Source: Cavia porcellus (lineage: Eukaryota; Chordata; Mammalia; Rodentia; Caviidae). Taken from it: a stretch of DNA of 64,000 nucleotides. The stretch spans positions 11,965,501-12,029,500 of the forward strand of contig NW_026947506.1 of NCBI RefSeq assembly GCF_034190915.1, in the 5' to 3' direction. Positions 44,044 to 55,858 of this stretch are shown piece by piece. The notes below the pieces were generated by a model. The model was not told where the DNA came from and ran no database searches. It saw only the letters and a program-made list of their open reading frames with translations. Numbering within the stretch: position 1 is the first letter of the stretch; every line of letters begins with the position of its first letter. Both the position numbers and the translations under genes were made by a program.

Positions 44044-44693
44044 TGTTAGGGCCAACGCCGCAGGGAAAGAGACCCCAAGGACTCAGCTCTTGGTGAGGAA
44101 AAGAAAGTTTATTTCCATGCGCATGGGGTCCCTCAGGCAAACGTGTGCGGAGGGGCCCCGAGGGGAATTTGTGCAGGGTTTTTAAAGGTACACGCAGGAG
44201 GCAAGCAAGTTTACAGAAGCAAATCGCATTGGTTAATTTTGAGCGGCGCAGGACCTGGCTAATGCTGATTTGAGGGTCTGGGGCTGAGTAACCATGGAGA
44301 CCGAGGGTCTTGGGTTGACCTTAGAGTGCCAGGTGCTCCCTGGTCCTGTTTATACAGTACATTTTTTTGCTTATCTCTATCTTTACAAAGAACAGAACAT
44401 CTAGTGGCTAATGACTAGCAGAGACATTCCTTTTGGCCCCGCTCTGACTATCTCCTGGGAAAAGGTTTAGGGAGTGAAGCACTCTTTACTGCTCTGTTTT
44501 GATAGCTCTGGGAAGTTAGGGAGTCAACTCTTTTATTCCCCGCTCTGGGGAGTTAGGGAGTTAACCCTTTTATTCCCCGCTCTGGGGAGTTAGGGAGTTA
44601 ACCCTTTCATTCCCCGCTCTGGGGAGTTAGGGAGTTAACCCTTTCATTCCCCGCTCTGGGGAGGGGGTTGTAGCAGGGGGGTCGACTCTCACA
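44044..44693 (-). repeat. 5' LTR with promoter
   Basis: Its sequence equals the 3' LTR except for three substitutions. On the minus strand the order is U3 repeats (44654-44507), CCAAT at 44232-44228, TATA-like TTTAAAAA at 44186-44179, a predicted start about 30 bp later, and AATAAA at 44113-44108. It drives genomic RNA synthesis towards lower coordinates. Confidence 0.95.
44507..44654 (-). repeat. Four 37-bp direct repeats in U3 (5' LTR)
   Basis: Same four units as at 36384-36531, offset by exactly 8123 bp, with no copy-number difference between the two LTRs. Confidence 0.9.
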
Positions 44694-44697
44694 GTGC

Positions 44698-45369
44698 ATC
44701 CTACATTTTTCTTCGTATCAGCAACATCACTAAAATACCTGAGAGACTTGCAAATTATTTGTCAATATAAAATGACTGCCACTGTGAGTGCATCCTTTAG
44801 TGATAATTTAGGTACACAGAGGTCAGACAGCATAGGCTGCAAAGGCTGATTTTCAGGTGACTGGCAGCACCATGCCAGGCTCCTAACACACCTACTTCTT
44901 GCCCGTGCAACACACAAGGTAATGGCTTGATAGTGGTGGAGGATCTATCAACAGTCTTCAAAACCAAATTATTCATATAGCTGGGTTTCACTAAAGAGAA
45001 AAATGACATATAACATTAGGTAACTAAATACTTTCTCATGTCTCAAAAATGTCACATCCTATGCTTTCCCATCTGTTATAGTCAGGGTTTGCAAGGAAAG
45101 AGGCTTAATATGGAACTTATAATTGATAAGATAATTTTAAAATATTCACCACAGAAAGTCAGATTGAGAGAGATGTAGAGCTTTTCAGATACTAGAGACC
45201 AAAAAATACAGCTGAGCAATTGAATGCTATGACAATATCCAGGACAATTACAGCTGAAGAATTAGAGCCCATGGCAAGGACCATCAAAAGTTTACTTGGA
45301 GACCTAGAGGCACTTACAATGTCTCATGCAAATTTCAGTTAAGGTTGTACACTAGGAAGGCTCAAAGTT
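44698..45369. other. No gene recognised
   Basis: Provirus flank with short random ORFs only. Confidence 0.5.
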
Positions 45370-45800
45370 CAGTGTTGGAGGCTAGAAACTCTGTTCCCTT
45401 GGTCATAGGATCTGTGCCACCATGCTGAGTGATCAGTACTGGAGCCAAAATATGAAGCTCAAGATAAGGGCCAAAGATCTGCTAAAGGGAACAGTAGCCA
45501 TGCAAAGTAAAAATGAGGATCTGACCTCCTCCTCTGATGATGATGGCTGAGTTCATATCTGGAAAACCAGTGTTACCAGCTTCTCCATGAAAATCAACAG
45601 CCCAGCTGCTTTCCCTATAGTTCTTTAATGCTGTTTTAAATAATCCTTCAATGGATGTTCTGTCCCAAAACCATGATGACTTCATTCACTGGGTGATCCA
45701 AGTTGACCATTACTAAGCGGGCCACAGCACCAGAGCACTTCTTTAGATACTTAAAATCCAAAACAGACTTTATACCACTTAATATATTATAGTGGTCATC
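45370..45800 (-). pseudogene. Processed-pseudogene-like fragment, parent not recognised
   Basis: Minus-strand frames give protein-like stretches KKCSGAVARLVMVNLDHPVN, then TALKNYRESSWAVDFHGEAG and FPDMNSAIIIRGGGQI, and after an in-frame stop FGPYLELHILAPVLITQHGG and DPMTKGTEF. The run of ordinary-looking globular sequence across stops and a frameshift, without introns, suggests a retrocopy. I do not recognise the family. Confidence 0.4.
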
Positions 45801-46261
45801 AGGTCTGCTTCACATAAACAACAGTGACAAAACCTGAGGCTCATTCTAATGAAATAATCAGGAACACAAATCTTCACAAAGTAGTCTTCACATCTGTTTT
45901 GACAAACCTCTCACTGAAACTATGTGATATGTTTCCATCTGTGTGTCCTACATACTACATAAATGTGGGCATTTGAATGAAACTATAGACAGGGTTATTG
46001 ACCCTCTGATTATCCCAGGAAATTTTAAAAATCTTTTCTAAGGAAAGTAGAAAAAGAAACAGTTATGTACACCTATGTTTCACTGCAGTACAGTGACAGC
46101 GCTGAACCCAGGAGAGAATGTCACGAGGATGTGGTATGCACATCACCACCTCAACAAGGCTGAGGTTTCTACAGATGCTGGAGGTAAAAGGTGGAAATAG
46201 TTTAAGAGCAAAAACAGTTGAAATAAAATATGCTAAATATGCAGTTACTACACCAAATCTA

Positions 46262-46400
46262 AACTAGGCCTGGTGGCTCTTGTGTGGTGCCCAGTATTTG
46301 AGACACTGAGGAAGAATTGTTTGAGACCACTCTGGGTTATAAAATGATTTCAAAGGCAGCCTGAACTTAACAGCAACATGCTTCCTCCAAAAGAAAAATA
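46262..46400 (+). mobile_element. B1-like SINE, degraded
   Basis: AGGCCTGGTGGCTCTTGTG, CAGTATTTGAGACACTGAGG and GGCAGCCTGAAC follow the order of a B1/Alu-type left arm, ending in an A-rich tail. Confidence 0.65.
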
Positions 46401-47884
46401 TATCAAATCTAATGAACATAGTAGTGTACTAGTGATGGCCTTGTGACATTAGCATGACTATCACATTTATAATGATCTGTAGTCTACTAGGAAACCTAAC
46501 TTACAGCCCATTTCACAATAAAATGTCACTCCATTTACCAAATGGAGTACACTGGTGAGTATTTATTGTTCTTCATTGGTATTTGGTGGTGATGGTGCAG
46601 TGCTTGCAGCTGCTCTCCACAGAAAAATGACTATTGCTGCAGTAACAGGAATCTGCATGAATCACTGCAATATGTCCTTAACTCTTTGGGGAAGAGATAC
46701 CCTAAAGGAAGCACTGCATTAATTAGAATTACTAATTTTAGTCTTTTGAATACTTTAAAAACTGACTTCACAAGTAATTGAACTGCTTACCTACATTTCC
46801 ACCAAAAAGGTTAAATGGTCCCTTTTCTCCTGTAGTCTCAGGTAGGTACCTTAGATCTTGTGGTGATTTGTTCTCTCTGCAATGAAATGGTGTCCATAAT
46901 TGTGTTTCTCTATTGTGCAAAAATGCTCATTAGTTCTTCTGGTATTTCTTGGCAATTTGTACATATTCTGAAAAATGTGTGTTCCTTTCACGTTCCTATT
47001 GGTTTTACATGTTAGCTGTCAGGGAGTAACAGGCAAAATTTCTCTCATTCTGTAGTTTATTTCTTCATTTTTTGGTTTGAATTTTGTGGCTTCTATGTTT
47101 ATGCAGGAGGATTAATATCTTACAAAGTCTTTTTGCTTGTTGTCACTCTATCTTATTTTCTACACAAAATAGCAGCAATAGCATTAAGAAAAATGTTTTT
47201 TAATACCTCTACATTCAGAACATGGAAAGTGGCACTTTCATATTTCACTATGTTTTGCTCTACTAGAGGCATATTTGAAAATGCTGCACAAATTACCAAA
47301 AAAGTACATTTCATGAGTGAAAGAAAAACCACAATTTGTATTGGTGATTCTTTTGTCCTACTGTACATTTATATTCTTGACCTCAACTTACTTGTTTACC
47401 TAAACTTCAAATGCAGGGATAAAAACAACTGCTTCACACTCTGCTAAATCATTTAGCAGTTGCCTCCCGAAGTCAGCTTCAAAGCCGTGATCATCCCATC
47501 TCATCCTCTACTGATGCTGGGTCTAAAGGAATCACCTTTAGCATGATCTTTATAGGTAACTCCTTACGAATGCAATTATTTAAATACAACATGATCAAAA
47601 ATTGCATACTTTTTGTTAATTTTTATAAAATAACAAGGAATATAAAAGTGACAATTCCACTGTATTCAATACAAGAACGAATGGGTTAAATTGAGAACTG
47701 CTCCAATAATGCTCAGGATGGTCATTGCATAAACAAATGTGCTTCCCAAACGATGCTTGGGGATAACTGCTAGGTGTCCAAGTGACAAAAGGACAACTAC
47801 TGATGTGTAATTGTGAGTATTAAAAAATGTTGACGCTGGGGGGAAAGGGAAGAGAACTAAAGCATTAGTCTATATCTGCAGAAC
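46401..47884. other. No gene recognised
   Basis: AT-rich. The 104-codon ORF at 47133-47447 is low-complexity and has no domain. Confidence 0.5.
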
Positions 47885-47995
47885 TTGAAGATATATTGTG
47901 AGACAGGGTCACACTAATTGTGTAGGTTGGGCTCAACTTCCTCTTCCACTAATTTAAGCCCCCTGAGGTGCTAGGATTACAAGCATGCATCAACC
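47885..47995 (-). mobile_element. B1-like SINE fragment
   Basis: GTGAGACAGGGTCACACTA, GTGTAGGTTGGGCTCAACTT and GGTGCTAGGATTACAAGCAT are reversed B1-type words. Confidence 0.6.
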
Positions 47996-49199
47996 AGAAA
48001 AATTTACTTTCATGGTAAAATGAGAAAGTCCATGCACTCAAGATACATGTCTTATAGATTCAGTATTCTAATATGAGCTATAAACAAACTCCAAATTTTC
48101 CCATTGATGGTAAGCAGAAATGTGCTGCACGGAATCTGGCCACATACTGTAGTGCATAGAGGTTGACAATGTGCTTTGTGAAGTATATCAGGTACTTCAG
48201 GTAAAAAATAGATATAGTTTTAGTGATGATTATACAACAGGTGAGTAATTTATTTTTCCAAAGGTAACTGAGACTTGGGCAAGCTATCTTCACTGGATTA
48301 GGGGTACTATGCATTGTTCACTTGTGTTTTCATGACACCACAGTTTTTAACAACACAATTCCATTGGAACCTAAGTAGATTTTGCATTCATCCACACTGC
48401 ATTAAACACTTTACAAATTACAGGAATGTTAAAATGGAAGTGAAAATCACAGGCCACAGGAAACCAACTGTGATTCATAGTCCAGTGTATGTGTTTCAAG
48501 ATAATCAGCACACACCACAACCATCAGGCACTGGTCCTTATAAATAAAGAGATATGCCATTGTATAAATTCACAATTCAGTAAATCAGAACACAATCTGA
48601 ACCTTAATTTAGCAAATTTACTTTTTACTGTGCTGACAGCTCAAAATTGAGGCTTCCCTTCATGCAATTATTTCCATGTCTGAGGAAAAAACAGTAATAA
48701 TTACAAAATATATATAATGTGTTCACAGCACCAAGGAATAAAATAAAGGCATTTGCATGATACATCGAATAACAACATTTTTTCACAAAACATCTCCACA
48801 TTGAAGAAAAATTCATTTCAAAGTAAGGTTACTCATAAATCATGCCAAATTTTATAATTTCTGGGGATATTAATATATTTTTTGATATGCTTTTGGAGAC
48901 AAGGTATGGTTCTGTCAGTATGGGGCAATCAGAAATTAACAGTAGTATGCTTTACTTTTGGTGCATGGGGGAAAAACTTAATAGCAAAGTAAAGATGTAA
49001 TGTAAACATAACAGTTAAATTCTGATGATTAGGAAAACAAGGGTTTACTTAAATGCCAAATATTGGCTCCAGTGAGAAAGAAAATCAGGCAACATAATGT
49101 ACATGGTATGATATGAAGTGATGTTAGGAAATCATCAGGTATCTCATCACAGCATGGAAAACATAGCAGCATGTAGTATATAACTTATTCCCATAAATA
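47996..49199. other. No gene recognised
   Basis: AT-rich sequence with short random ORFs and no SINE core that I can identify. Confidence 0.5.
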
Positions 49200-49760
49200 G
49201 TTTAGCAGTTCTTCCCATGTGTGAATCTCTACATATATCTATCCATTTTTATTATTGGGAAAAACAGATCAAAACAAGACAACAAAACAAATTCCTAGAA
49301 AAACGTGATATGAAAAAGACACATAAGACCACAATATTAGGTGACCTTCAGTAGTTACTATGCTTTCTCTTGTTATTTTCACTAGAATTTTCCACATCAT
49401 CAGGCATTACATCATTAAGCATAGCAATACATCGCTATTTTTATGAAAGTACAACATTGAAGACATTGTAGGACTTGAAAACAATTAATAATCAAAACTG
49501 GAATGGACATCTTTTACATCTTGTCATCTTCAGAGTAGTTGCCTTTGCTCTTAGACCTGATACTAGAAAGCATAGCAAATGTTAATAAAATCAGCAAGGC
49601 AAAATAGCATTCAAACAAACCAGCTCCAAATAAGATCAGTCATAATAAGACAATATAAGTAATACAGGGTTTCAGTTTAAGTTAATAGGAAATTAAGGAT
49701 AGTTAACATGGTACAACCTGCTATTATTGGGTTATATGTCTGTGCCATCAAATCTAATCT
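49200..49760 (-). mobile_element. HAL1-like 3'-region fragment
   Basis: Words such as ATACAGGGTTTCA, AAGTTAATAGGAAAT and GAGTAGTTGCCT align with 51340-51850 and 11170-11330 in the same orientation. No ORF1 is attached. It is diverged. Confidence 0.5.
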
Positions 49761-50608
49761 GAGTAGACAGACCAGAACAAAATATAGTCAAAGTACACAG
49801 AGCAATAAGACTATTGTAGCTTTTAAATCCTGATATACTTTTAACAATGTCCTCTGTCTCCTTTGTTTAGGCAATTCCTCACCTTTCTCCTTCTCAGGAT
49901 ACTATTATTCACTCTTCAGAGTGATATTAGTCTAGTTTATTATGTTCAATTTCAGCACACATAAAGATAAAGACAGCTACTATGAAGAAAATGAGAGACA
50001 TTATTTTAGTCATTATCAACTTCCCCCAAATCAGGTCTTGAACACCAAAAAAAGCCTTCATCATCCTGTAATTATTTATTACTTCTATAATGTTCAGTAT
50101 ATATTCAATGCATGTGAAGATGGGAACAGCTATTTGGAAGAAAATCAGAGATAGAAAGATAGACAGTGAACATCTCCAGTGGACTTGCTTTGCTCCAGTG
50201 GACTTGCTTGTTTTCTTATGAACTGTTCTGTTCTGTCATGTTTAATCTTACCCTCTTTAAGATAAAAAACAAGTGTGTAGGGCAGATAAGTATATACTAA
50301 GTTTTTGTGAGATCACTGAACAGAACTGTTTGCAGTGTTATTATTTGAATGTCACTTTGTATACTTTAATTTTGTAACTTCAACAAATATTTCTAAGATG
50401 ACAATATGTAACTTATCAACTAGTGATTTCTTATTGTTTATTTTTCTGAAATTCTGTATTATTTCTACCCTTTTTTCTGTTTTTTTCTCTTTAAATAAAA
50501 ACATTACAATTCACCAAAAAATATAAAAATTAAGTTTTAAAGACAAACATTAAGTACATAGACATTGTTTTGGATTAAGAACTGGTGATCAACTTAGCAC
50601 CAGCTGGA
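49761..50608. other. No gene recognised
   Basis: AT-rich. A short direct repeat CTCCAGTGGACTTGCTT occurs twice at about 50175-50210. Confidence 0.5.
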
Positions 50609-51015
50609 TTACATCAGCATGGCATTGAATGAAGATGCTCCACCTGAGGAAAGTTGCCAGGATAAATAGGTGGTGAAGAAGGGAGGTGATGAGGGTTGAG
50701 GTGCTAAGGAGGCATTGTGGGTTCTCCTATGAGTTGTTGTCTGAGCTGTTGGTTCTCCTTGAGAAGCCTTGGTCCTCACATCGAGCATTGCTTCCTGGCT
50801 CTGGAGGCAAAGACAGGTGCTGCTTGGTCTCCAGGATGAGCTTGTCATGCTGCTTCCTGGCATGTATCCAACTGTGCTTGTCCTCGAAGGAGCTTGTGGC
50901 CTCCATGTCGCTGAGGACAGCGATGTTGCCTTTCAGGATATCCCTTTTCTTTGTTGTGTGACTTCTCAGCTACAGCATAGAACACTCATCCCACTAGCAC
51001 AGCTCTTTCATCCTG
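50609..51015 (-). pseudogene. Retrocopy-like fragment of an unidentified protein
   Basis: The minus strand gives LKGNIAVLSDMEATSSFEDK and KQHDKLILETKQHLSL (charged, coiled-coil-like), then after frame changes a proline-rich end PPIYPGNFPQVEHLHSMP. It is markedly richer in GC than its surroundings and without introns. HAL1-like element 2 inserted directly beside it. The parent gene is not recognised. Confidence 0.4.
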
Positions 51016-54000
51016 CTGGCATAGACTTTCTTTCTTTTTTTTTTTTTTACATTTTTAAAAAATTTTATTTAAAGAGATAAAGAATAAAACAGAAAAAGAG
51101 TACAATATACACAGAATTTCAGAAAAAATAAACAGTAGGAAATCACTAGTTAATAGATTACATATTGTCATCTTAGAAATAGTTGTTCAAGTTACAAAAT
51201 TAAAGCATATAAAGTGGACTTTCAAACAGTGAGACTGCAAACAGTTCTGTTCAATGATCCAACAAAACTCAGTAATATGTTAATGTATCTTATACATTTA
51301 AATATACATGCTGTTATATCCTTTAGAGCATTTTCTTTTTCTCTCTTTTGTAGAATGACAATTACACATTTCGGTTTTTATTACTCCCACAGTGCTTATT
51401 ACTTTTTTTTTTTTGAACAGAGTAAAATCAAATGTGACATAACAAAACAGAGTCAGTCAAATCAAAAGGATGGACATAATGCATAATGTAAAAACAAAAT
51501 ACAAAGTGATCAACAATGGTTACCATACTGCCTCTTGCTATCTTAAAAATAATTGCCTATATCATCAGTTATAATAAAATTGAACAAAAGAGTAAAGAAC
51601 AAAAGCAATAAAGCCAAAACATTGGAAACATTACAGGACTTCATAAGAAGATAATAGTTAACCAGAATGAACATCATAATGATCCTTATTGTCTTCACAG
51701 TTGTTGCCTATACTTTTAGATATAACTTGGTACTATCAAGCAAAACAGAATAGAGGAAAATCAGTCAAAACAAGATGGTGAGAGCAATACAGGGTTTCAA
51801 ATCAAGTTAATAGGAAATCAAAGTGGATTACTATAATATATCCTGCTATTTTTTATTTACCTTTCCCTTAATTAAAAAGATAAAAATAAAAAAGTAAATA
51901 ATAAAAAAAAGAGATTGAGATAAAAGAGGGCATAACAACAAAACAGCACAGGTCAAAACATAACCATTTAAGCAAAATAGTGTTTCGCCACAAGATATCC
52001 CAACATAAAGGTAGTTACCATATTGTCTCTTTCCTTGAGATCTTTGAGTATAACTTCGTATACTGTAGCATCAAATATATCAGCACAATGTATAACCATT
52101 CAAGAGAATGACAGTATTACAGGATATTTAGAATCAACTAACAGATAATGAACTATGGTTTGTGTATAATCTCCTTGTCTATAGAAGTTTTTGTTTATAT
52201 TATCACATATAATAAAACCCAATAAGATACAACATATTAAGACTGATGGAGACAGAAGAACAAAAGCTTGATGGGACTTCAAAACAAGATGACATTAAAT
52301 CAGCACTAGCTATTATGATGTCTTGTTTTCTCCAAAATAGCTTTCCAAGCATCCAACATTCTCTGCCTCGTTTCTGTGGAGCTCTTTTTATGTCATTAGT
52401 TGTCAGTTTATCTTCTTCATTTCACATTCTGCTCGATTCATTGTGGCCTCTGTTTCTGGAATCTTGGTATTTTTCTTTTTTTAGAATATCCTGCAGTATC
52501 CTCTGTAGAGTTGAATTGGTGGTTGCAAATTCCCCTAGTTCCTCTTTATCCTAAAAGCACCTTGTTTTTCCATCAATTTCTAGGGACAGTTGTGCAGGAT
52601 ATATCAGTCTTGTCTGGAGGTTATTATCTTTCAAAGCTTAAATTATTTCCCCCCACACTCTTCATGATTTGATGGTTTGTACCGAGAAGTCTGCTGTAAT
52701 TCTGATGGGCGTTCCTTTGTAAGTGATCTGTTTCTTGTCTCTGATGGCTTTTAAGATTCTGTTCTCATATTGGATTTCTGTAATTTTGATTATTATATGC
52801 CTGGGTGTAGCTCTGTTTGGGTTGTAGATGGCTGGGGTCCTGTATGCCTCATACATCTGAGTATCTTTACCTTTTGCTAAATTAGGGAAATTCTCCTGGA
52901 TTATTTCTGTGAATAGCTTTGGTAGTTCATTTGTTTGTGTCTCTATTTCTATTATATTCTTAATTCTAAAGTTATAGATCCTCTTATCATCTTCTAGCCT
53001 TTGTATTATTGCTGTTTGTTTTCTTGTTATTTTTAAGAAGTTATCATTTTATGCTCCTGCATTACAAATCTGCCCTCTAGTTCAGATAATCTATCCTTAG
53101 TTTTTTCAAGCTGTTATGCCAGCTTTCAATAGAGTTTTTAGTTTCCTTGTAATCTCTGTGAATTTTCTTCATGTATTCCATGTTTTCTCTACTTTCTCCA
53201 TCAAGCAATTCTCCCCTTTTTTTTCTGTTTTTCCATTCTACTATCTGTTTTTTTCTTGGGTGGTGCTTAGCATTTCCCTTAAGTATTCTACTTATGTGTT
53301 GCTTTATTTCATTAAATATTTCACTTTTGAACTCGTCTATGAGGCTCCAGAGATATCACTTTATGTCTATTGTTGCCATGTCTGATATTGCATGTTTTTT
53401 CTCCTCATTCTCCTTTGCATTTACCTTTCTTGGATCAGTGTTCTCAGGATTGGGGACTGAAACCCCTTTCTTCTTGCTCCCTCTTCCCATACTTTTTGTT
53501 CCTTCCATACAAGTGTTTATATAGGAGGCCCAATTTTTTTCTTTGTGGGTTACTGTTTGTTTGAATCTGCTGGCTAGGTGTTCCCACCCACTGCAGTGTA
53601 CTAGGGAAACACAGACCTGGGCAAACTTCTCTGGGCCTGCCCCTCCAGGACAACCTAGTGAAGGCTTGACTGATAGGGTGCACCGCCAGGCACTGGTACC
53701 TGGTTTGAGTTAGCCTACAGGGTCTTAATCAGTGGCGTCATCTAGGCCAAACACTCTGCACCAATCCCGCTTGAGAGGGGAATATGTGACTAAAGTCACT
53801 GCAGTGTCCAGTTCTGGCTAGCCTGCCAAGTCCTGGAATGTACTCTTATGAAGCCTCCTAGTCTATGGAAGGGTCCCCACTCCTTTCACTCACCACAGGT
53901 CAATGCAGGGCTCCTGCTAGTCCTGCTCTCAACTCCATTCACTGATTCCCACTATCAGAGCTTTTGTGCATCTCTCTCCCTGCTGTGGGATCCAGCAGCA

Positions 54001-54273
54001 GTGGAGGCAGGAAATTCAAATCGCGATTTCCAGAGGTGTGGGTTCAAGCTTCCCTGCTGTAATTTTATCTGTTCCGGTTATAGCACCAGGATTGCATTTC
54101 CAGTTGGTTTCTCTCAGTGTAGTTTTTTCCTGTGTTGGCAGGGTATATCTCCCCTTGCTTAGGAGTCCTCACAATGCACCATTCCTAGATTCTAAGCTGC
54201 GTATATCAGAGAACCTCCGTAACTGCTGTTATTTATCTGCCACATTCTCCTGGAAGTCTGGCATAGACTTTCT
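51016..54273 (-). mobile_element. Complete HAL1-like element 2 with 16-bp target duplications
   Basis: CTGGCATAGACTTTCT occurs at 51016-51031 and 54258-54273, perfectly matched. Between them (51032-54257, 3226 bp, minus strand) are a 5' UTR (54257-53491), ORF1 (53490 to about 52385), about 1.3 kb of AT-rich noncoding 3' region and an oligo(A) end (T-run at 51034-51052). There is no endonuclease or reverse transcriptase. The junction from ORF1 into the 3' region is the same as in element 1 at 10549, so it is a family trait and not a private deletion. This matches the known half-L1 (HAL1) design, which is mobilised by L1 enzymes. Confidence 0.88.
52385..53490 (-). pseudogene. HAL1-like ORF1 in element 2, degraded
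   Basis: The frame starts at ATG 53490. Surviving words include MYEAYRTPAIYNPNRATPRH, IIIKITEIQYENRILKAIRD and GTPIRITADFSVQTIKS (52856-52662). It has several stops and frameshifts. It aligns along its length with ORF1 at 9443-10549 and has about 50 bp more near the N-terminus. Confidence 0.75.
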
Positions 54274-55036
54274 AGCTTCCACCACTGACCCTTGGGTCCT
54301 CCTAGAATGGATCCATAAAAGAGACTCCATGAGTCCTTCTTGTGGGCTCTGGACCTCCGGTAGGACTCATGAGAGGCATTGTCCTGAGCTCTGGATTTTT
54401 ATCTGGACTCATGTGGGATGCTGCTGTGGGAGTTAGTCTCTTGAATAAATAATCCATGTCTTTGGTGTTGCAGATACACTTCCTGCATTTTCCTGTGTTA
54501 ACTCCTGGTATTATAAAAATAATATTATAAACTCCTGTCAATCCAATTGTTCTCTGTGCACAATCCCTGACTATAACAGTCAGTTTCCACACTTGAAAGT
54601 GAAAAGCACATTTCAGTTTACCATGTTTAATTACAAGATGCCATGTTGAAGCACAAGGACACTTTAAAATATCTAGAGAGGTACAAGTGATTAACAGAAA
54701 ACCATACAACATGTGCACTAGAGGAGAGCTCCACCTCAGATTTGTCATTTATGAAAAATTTGTGAAGAAATGTTGACATCAAACTTCTGTATTATTTCTT
54801 CATGTCTCCTGGGGATATTTAAGTAAACTTAGATCTAAACTGTTGGACCAGGGACACTTTTTCTATGTATTTAACAACAAATATGGATTGCTGTATTTCT
54901 CACATTGCAAATCCAAAGAGGATCTCAGGCCAGTGAGCTCTTTCAGATATGTAACAATTATGATGGGTGTTGAGAGGATTCCCATAACACATAGGATTTA
55001 TCTCTAGTGTGAGTTTCTTCGTGTATTTCACTTACA
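54274..55036 (-). other. Downstream flank of the zinc-finger exon, no gene recognised
   Basis: It may hold the zinc-finger 3' UTR. The 148-codon ORF at 54748-54302 has no recognisable domain; part of it may continue the retrocopy-like segment split by the HAL1-like insertion. Confidence 0.4.
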
Positions 55037-55858
55037 CTATGGCTGCTGAATGAGTCTCCACTTGCTTACATAGCCAGTAGTTCTTCCCAGTGCAAATTCT
55101 TTTATGTGTTTTGCAATGACTGTATGTGGTAAAAGCTTTGCCACATTGTTATATACATAGGATTTCTCCCCAGTGTGAAGTCTTTGATGTATTTTAGAAT
55201 ATCCATATGTGGCGAAAGCTTCCCCACATTCTTTACATACATACGGTTTCTCAAAAGTGTCAATTCTTTCATGTATTGGACAATGAGCATTTCTGCTGAA
55301 ACCTTTCCCACATTCCTTACATAATATAAGTTTTCTGCCCAGTGTGAAGATTTCCATGCATTATGCAATATGTACGTGTGCTCAAACCATTCTCACAATG
55401 CTTATATACACTGGGTTTATCTTGAGTGTGAACTTTCATGATGCTTACAATGTCCATGCTGGGTAAAAACTTTCCCACATTACTTACATAGGGTTTCTCT
55501 CCAGTGTGAATTTTTTCATGCTGTTTACAAACTCTGTGTGTGGTAAAAGCTTTTCCACATTGCTTACATACATAGCATTTCTCTCCAGTATGAATACTTT
55601 CATGTTCCTTACAATGTCCATGTGTGGTAAATGCCTTCCCACATTGCTTACATACATAGGGTTTCTCTCCAGTGTGAATTTTTTCGTGTTGCTTACAAAC
55701 TCCATGTGGTTTAAAAGCTTTTCCACATTGCTTACATACATAGGGTTTTTCTCCTGTGTGAAATTTTTCGTGTTGCTTACAAACTCCATGTGGGTTAAAA
55801 GCTTTTCCACATTGCTTACATACATAAGGTTTCTCTCGTGTGAATTCCTTCATGTTTC
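55037..55858 (-). pseudogene. Decaying C-terminal zinc-finger tail
   Basis: After the frame break at about 55838, four good fingers continue in a second frame (for example KPYVCKQCGKAFNPHGVCKQ). Near 55480 a 4-bp loss and near 55435 a 2-bp loss scramble one finger. A finger lacking its first Cys pair follows, and then, in a third frame (55357-55037), ILCKECGKGFSRNAHCPIHE and YVCKECGEAFATYGYSKIHQ. These fingers cannot be part of the protein from the main frame. Confidence 0.8.

Larger units (their letters stand above)
35921..44693 (-). mobile_element. Complete young gammaretrovirus-like provirus (ERV1 class)
   Basis: The 8773-bp provirus is LTR - primer site - leader - gag - UAG - pol - env - polypurine tract - LTR on the minus strand. 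Both LTRs are exactly 650 bp and differ by three substitutions. GTGC at 35917-35920 and 44694-44697 is the 4-bp target duplication expected of gammaretroviral integrase. All three main genes are open from end to end, and the catalytic residues I could check are in place. The gammaretrovirus type follows from same-frame gag/pol separated by UAG, a single CCHC box, the GPY/F-type integrase tail, and env with CWLC and CX6CC. No named virus is assigned. Confidence 0.95.

Noticed and set aside
43829..44140. 103-codon minus-strand ORF crossing the 5' LTR and primer site
   Set aside because: It spans the LTR/leader junction and lacks hydrophobic or conserved features; most likely chance.
47133..47447. 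104-codon plus-strand ORF
   Set aside because: AT-rich, no domain, also open on the other strand; no sign of coding constraint.
53116..53564. Overlapping plus-strand ORFs of 64-117 codons
   Set aside because: Antisense of the HAL1-like ORF1 start region in element 2; low-complexity Phe/Ser-rich translations.
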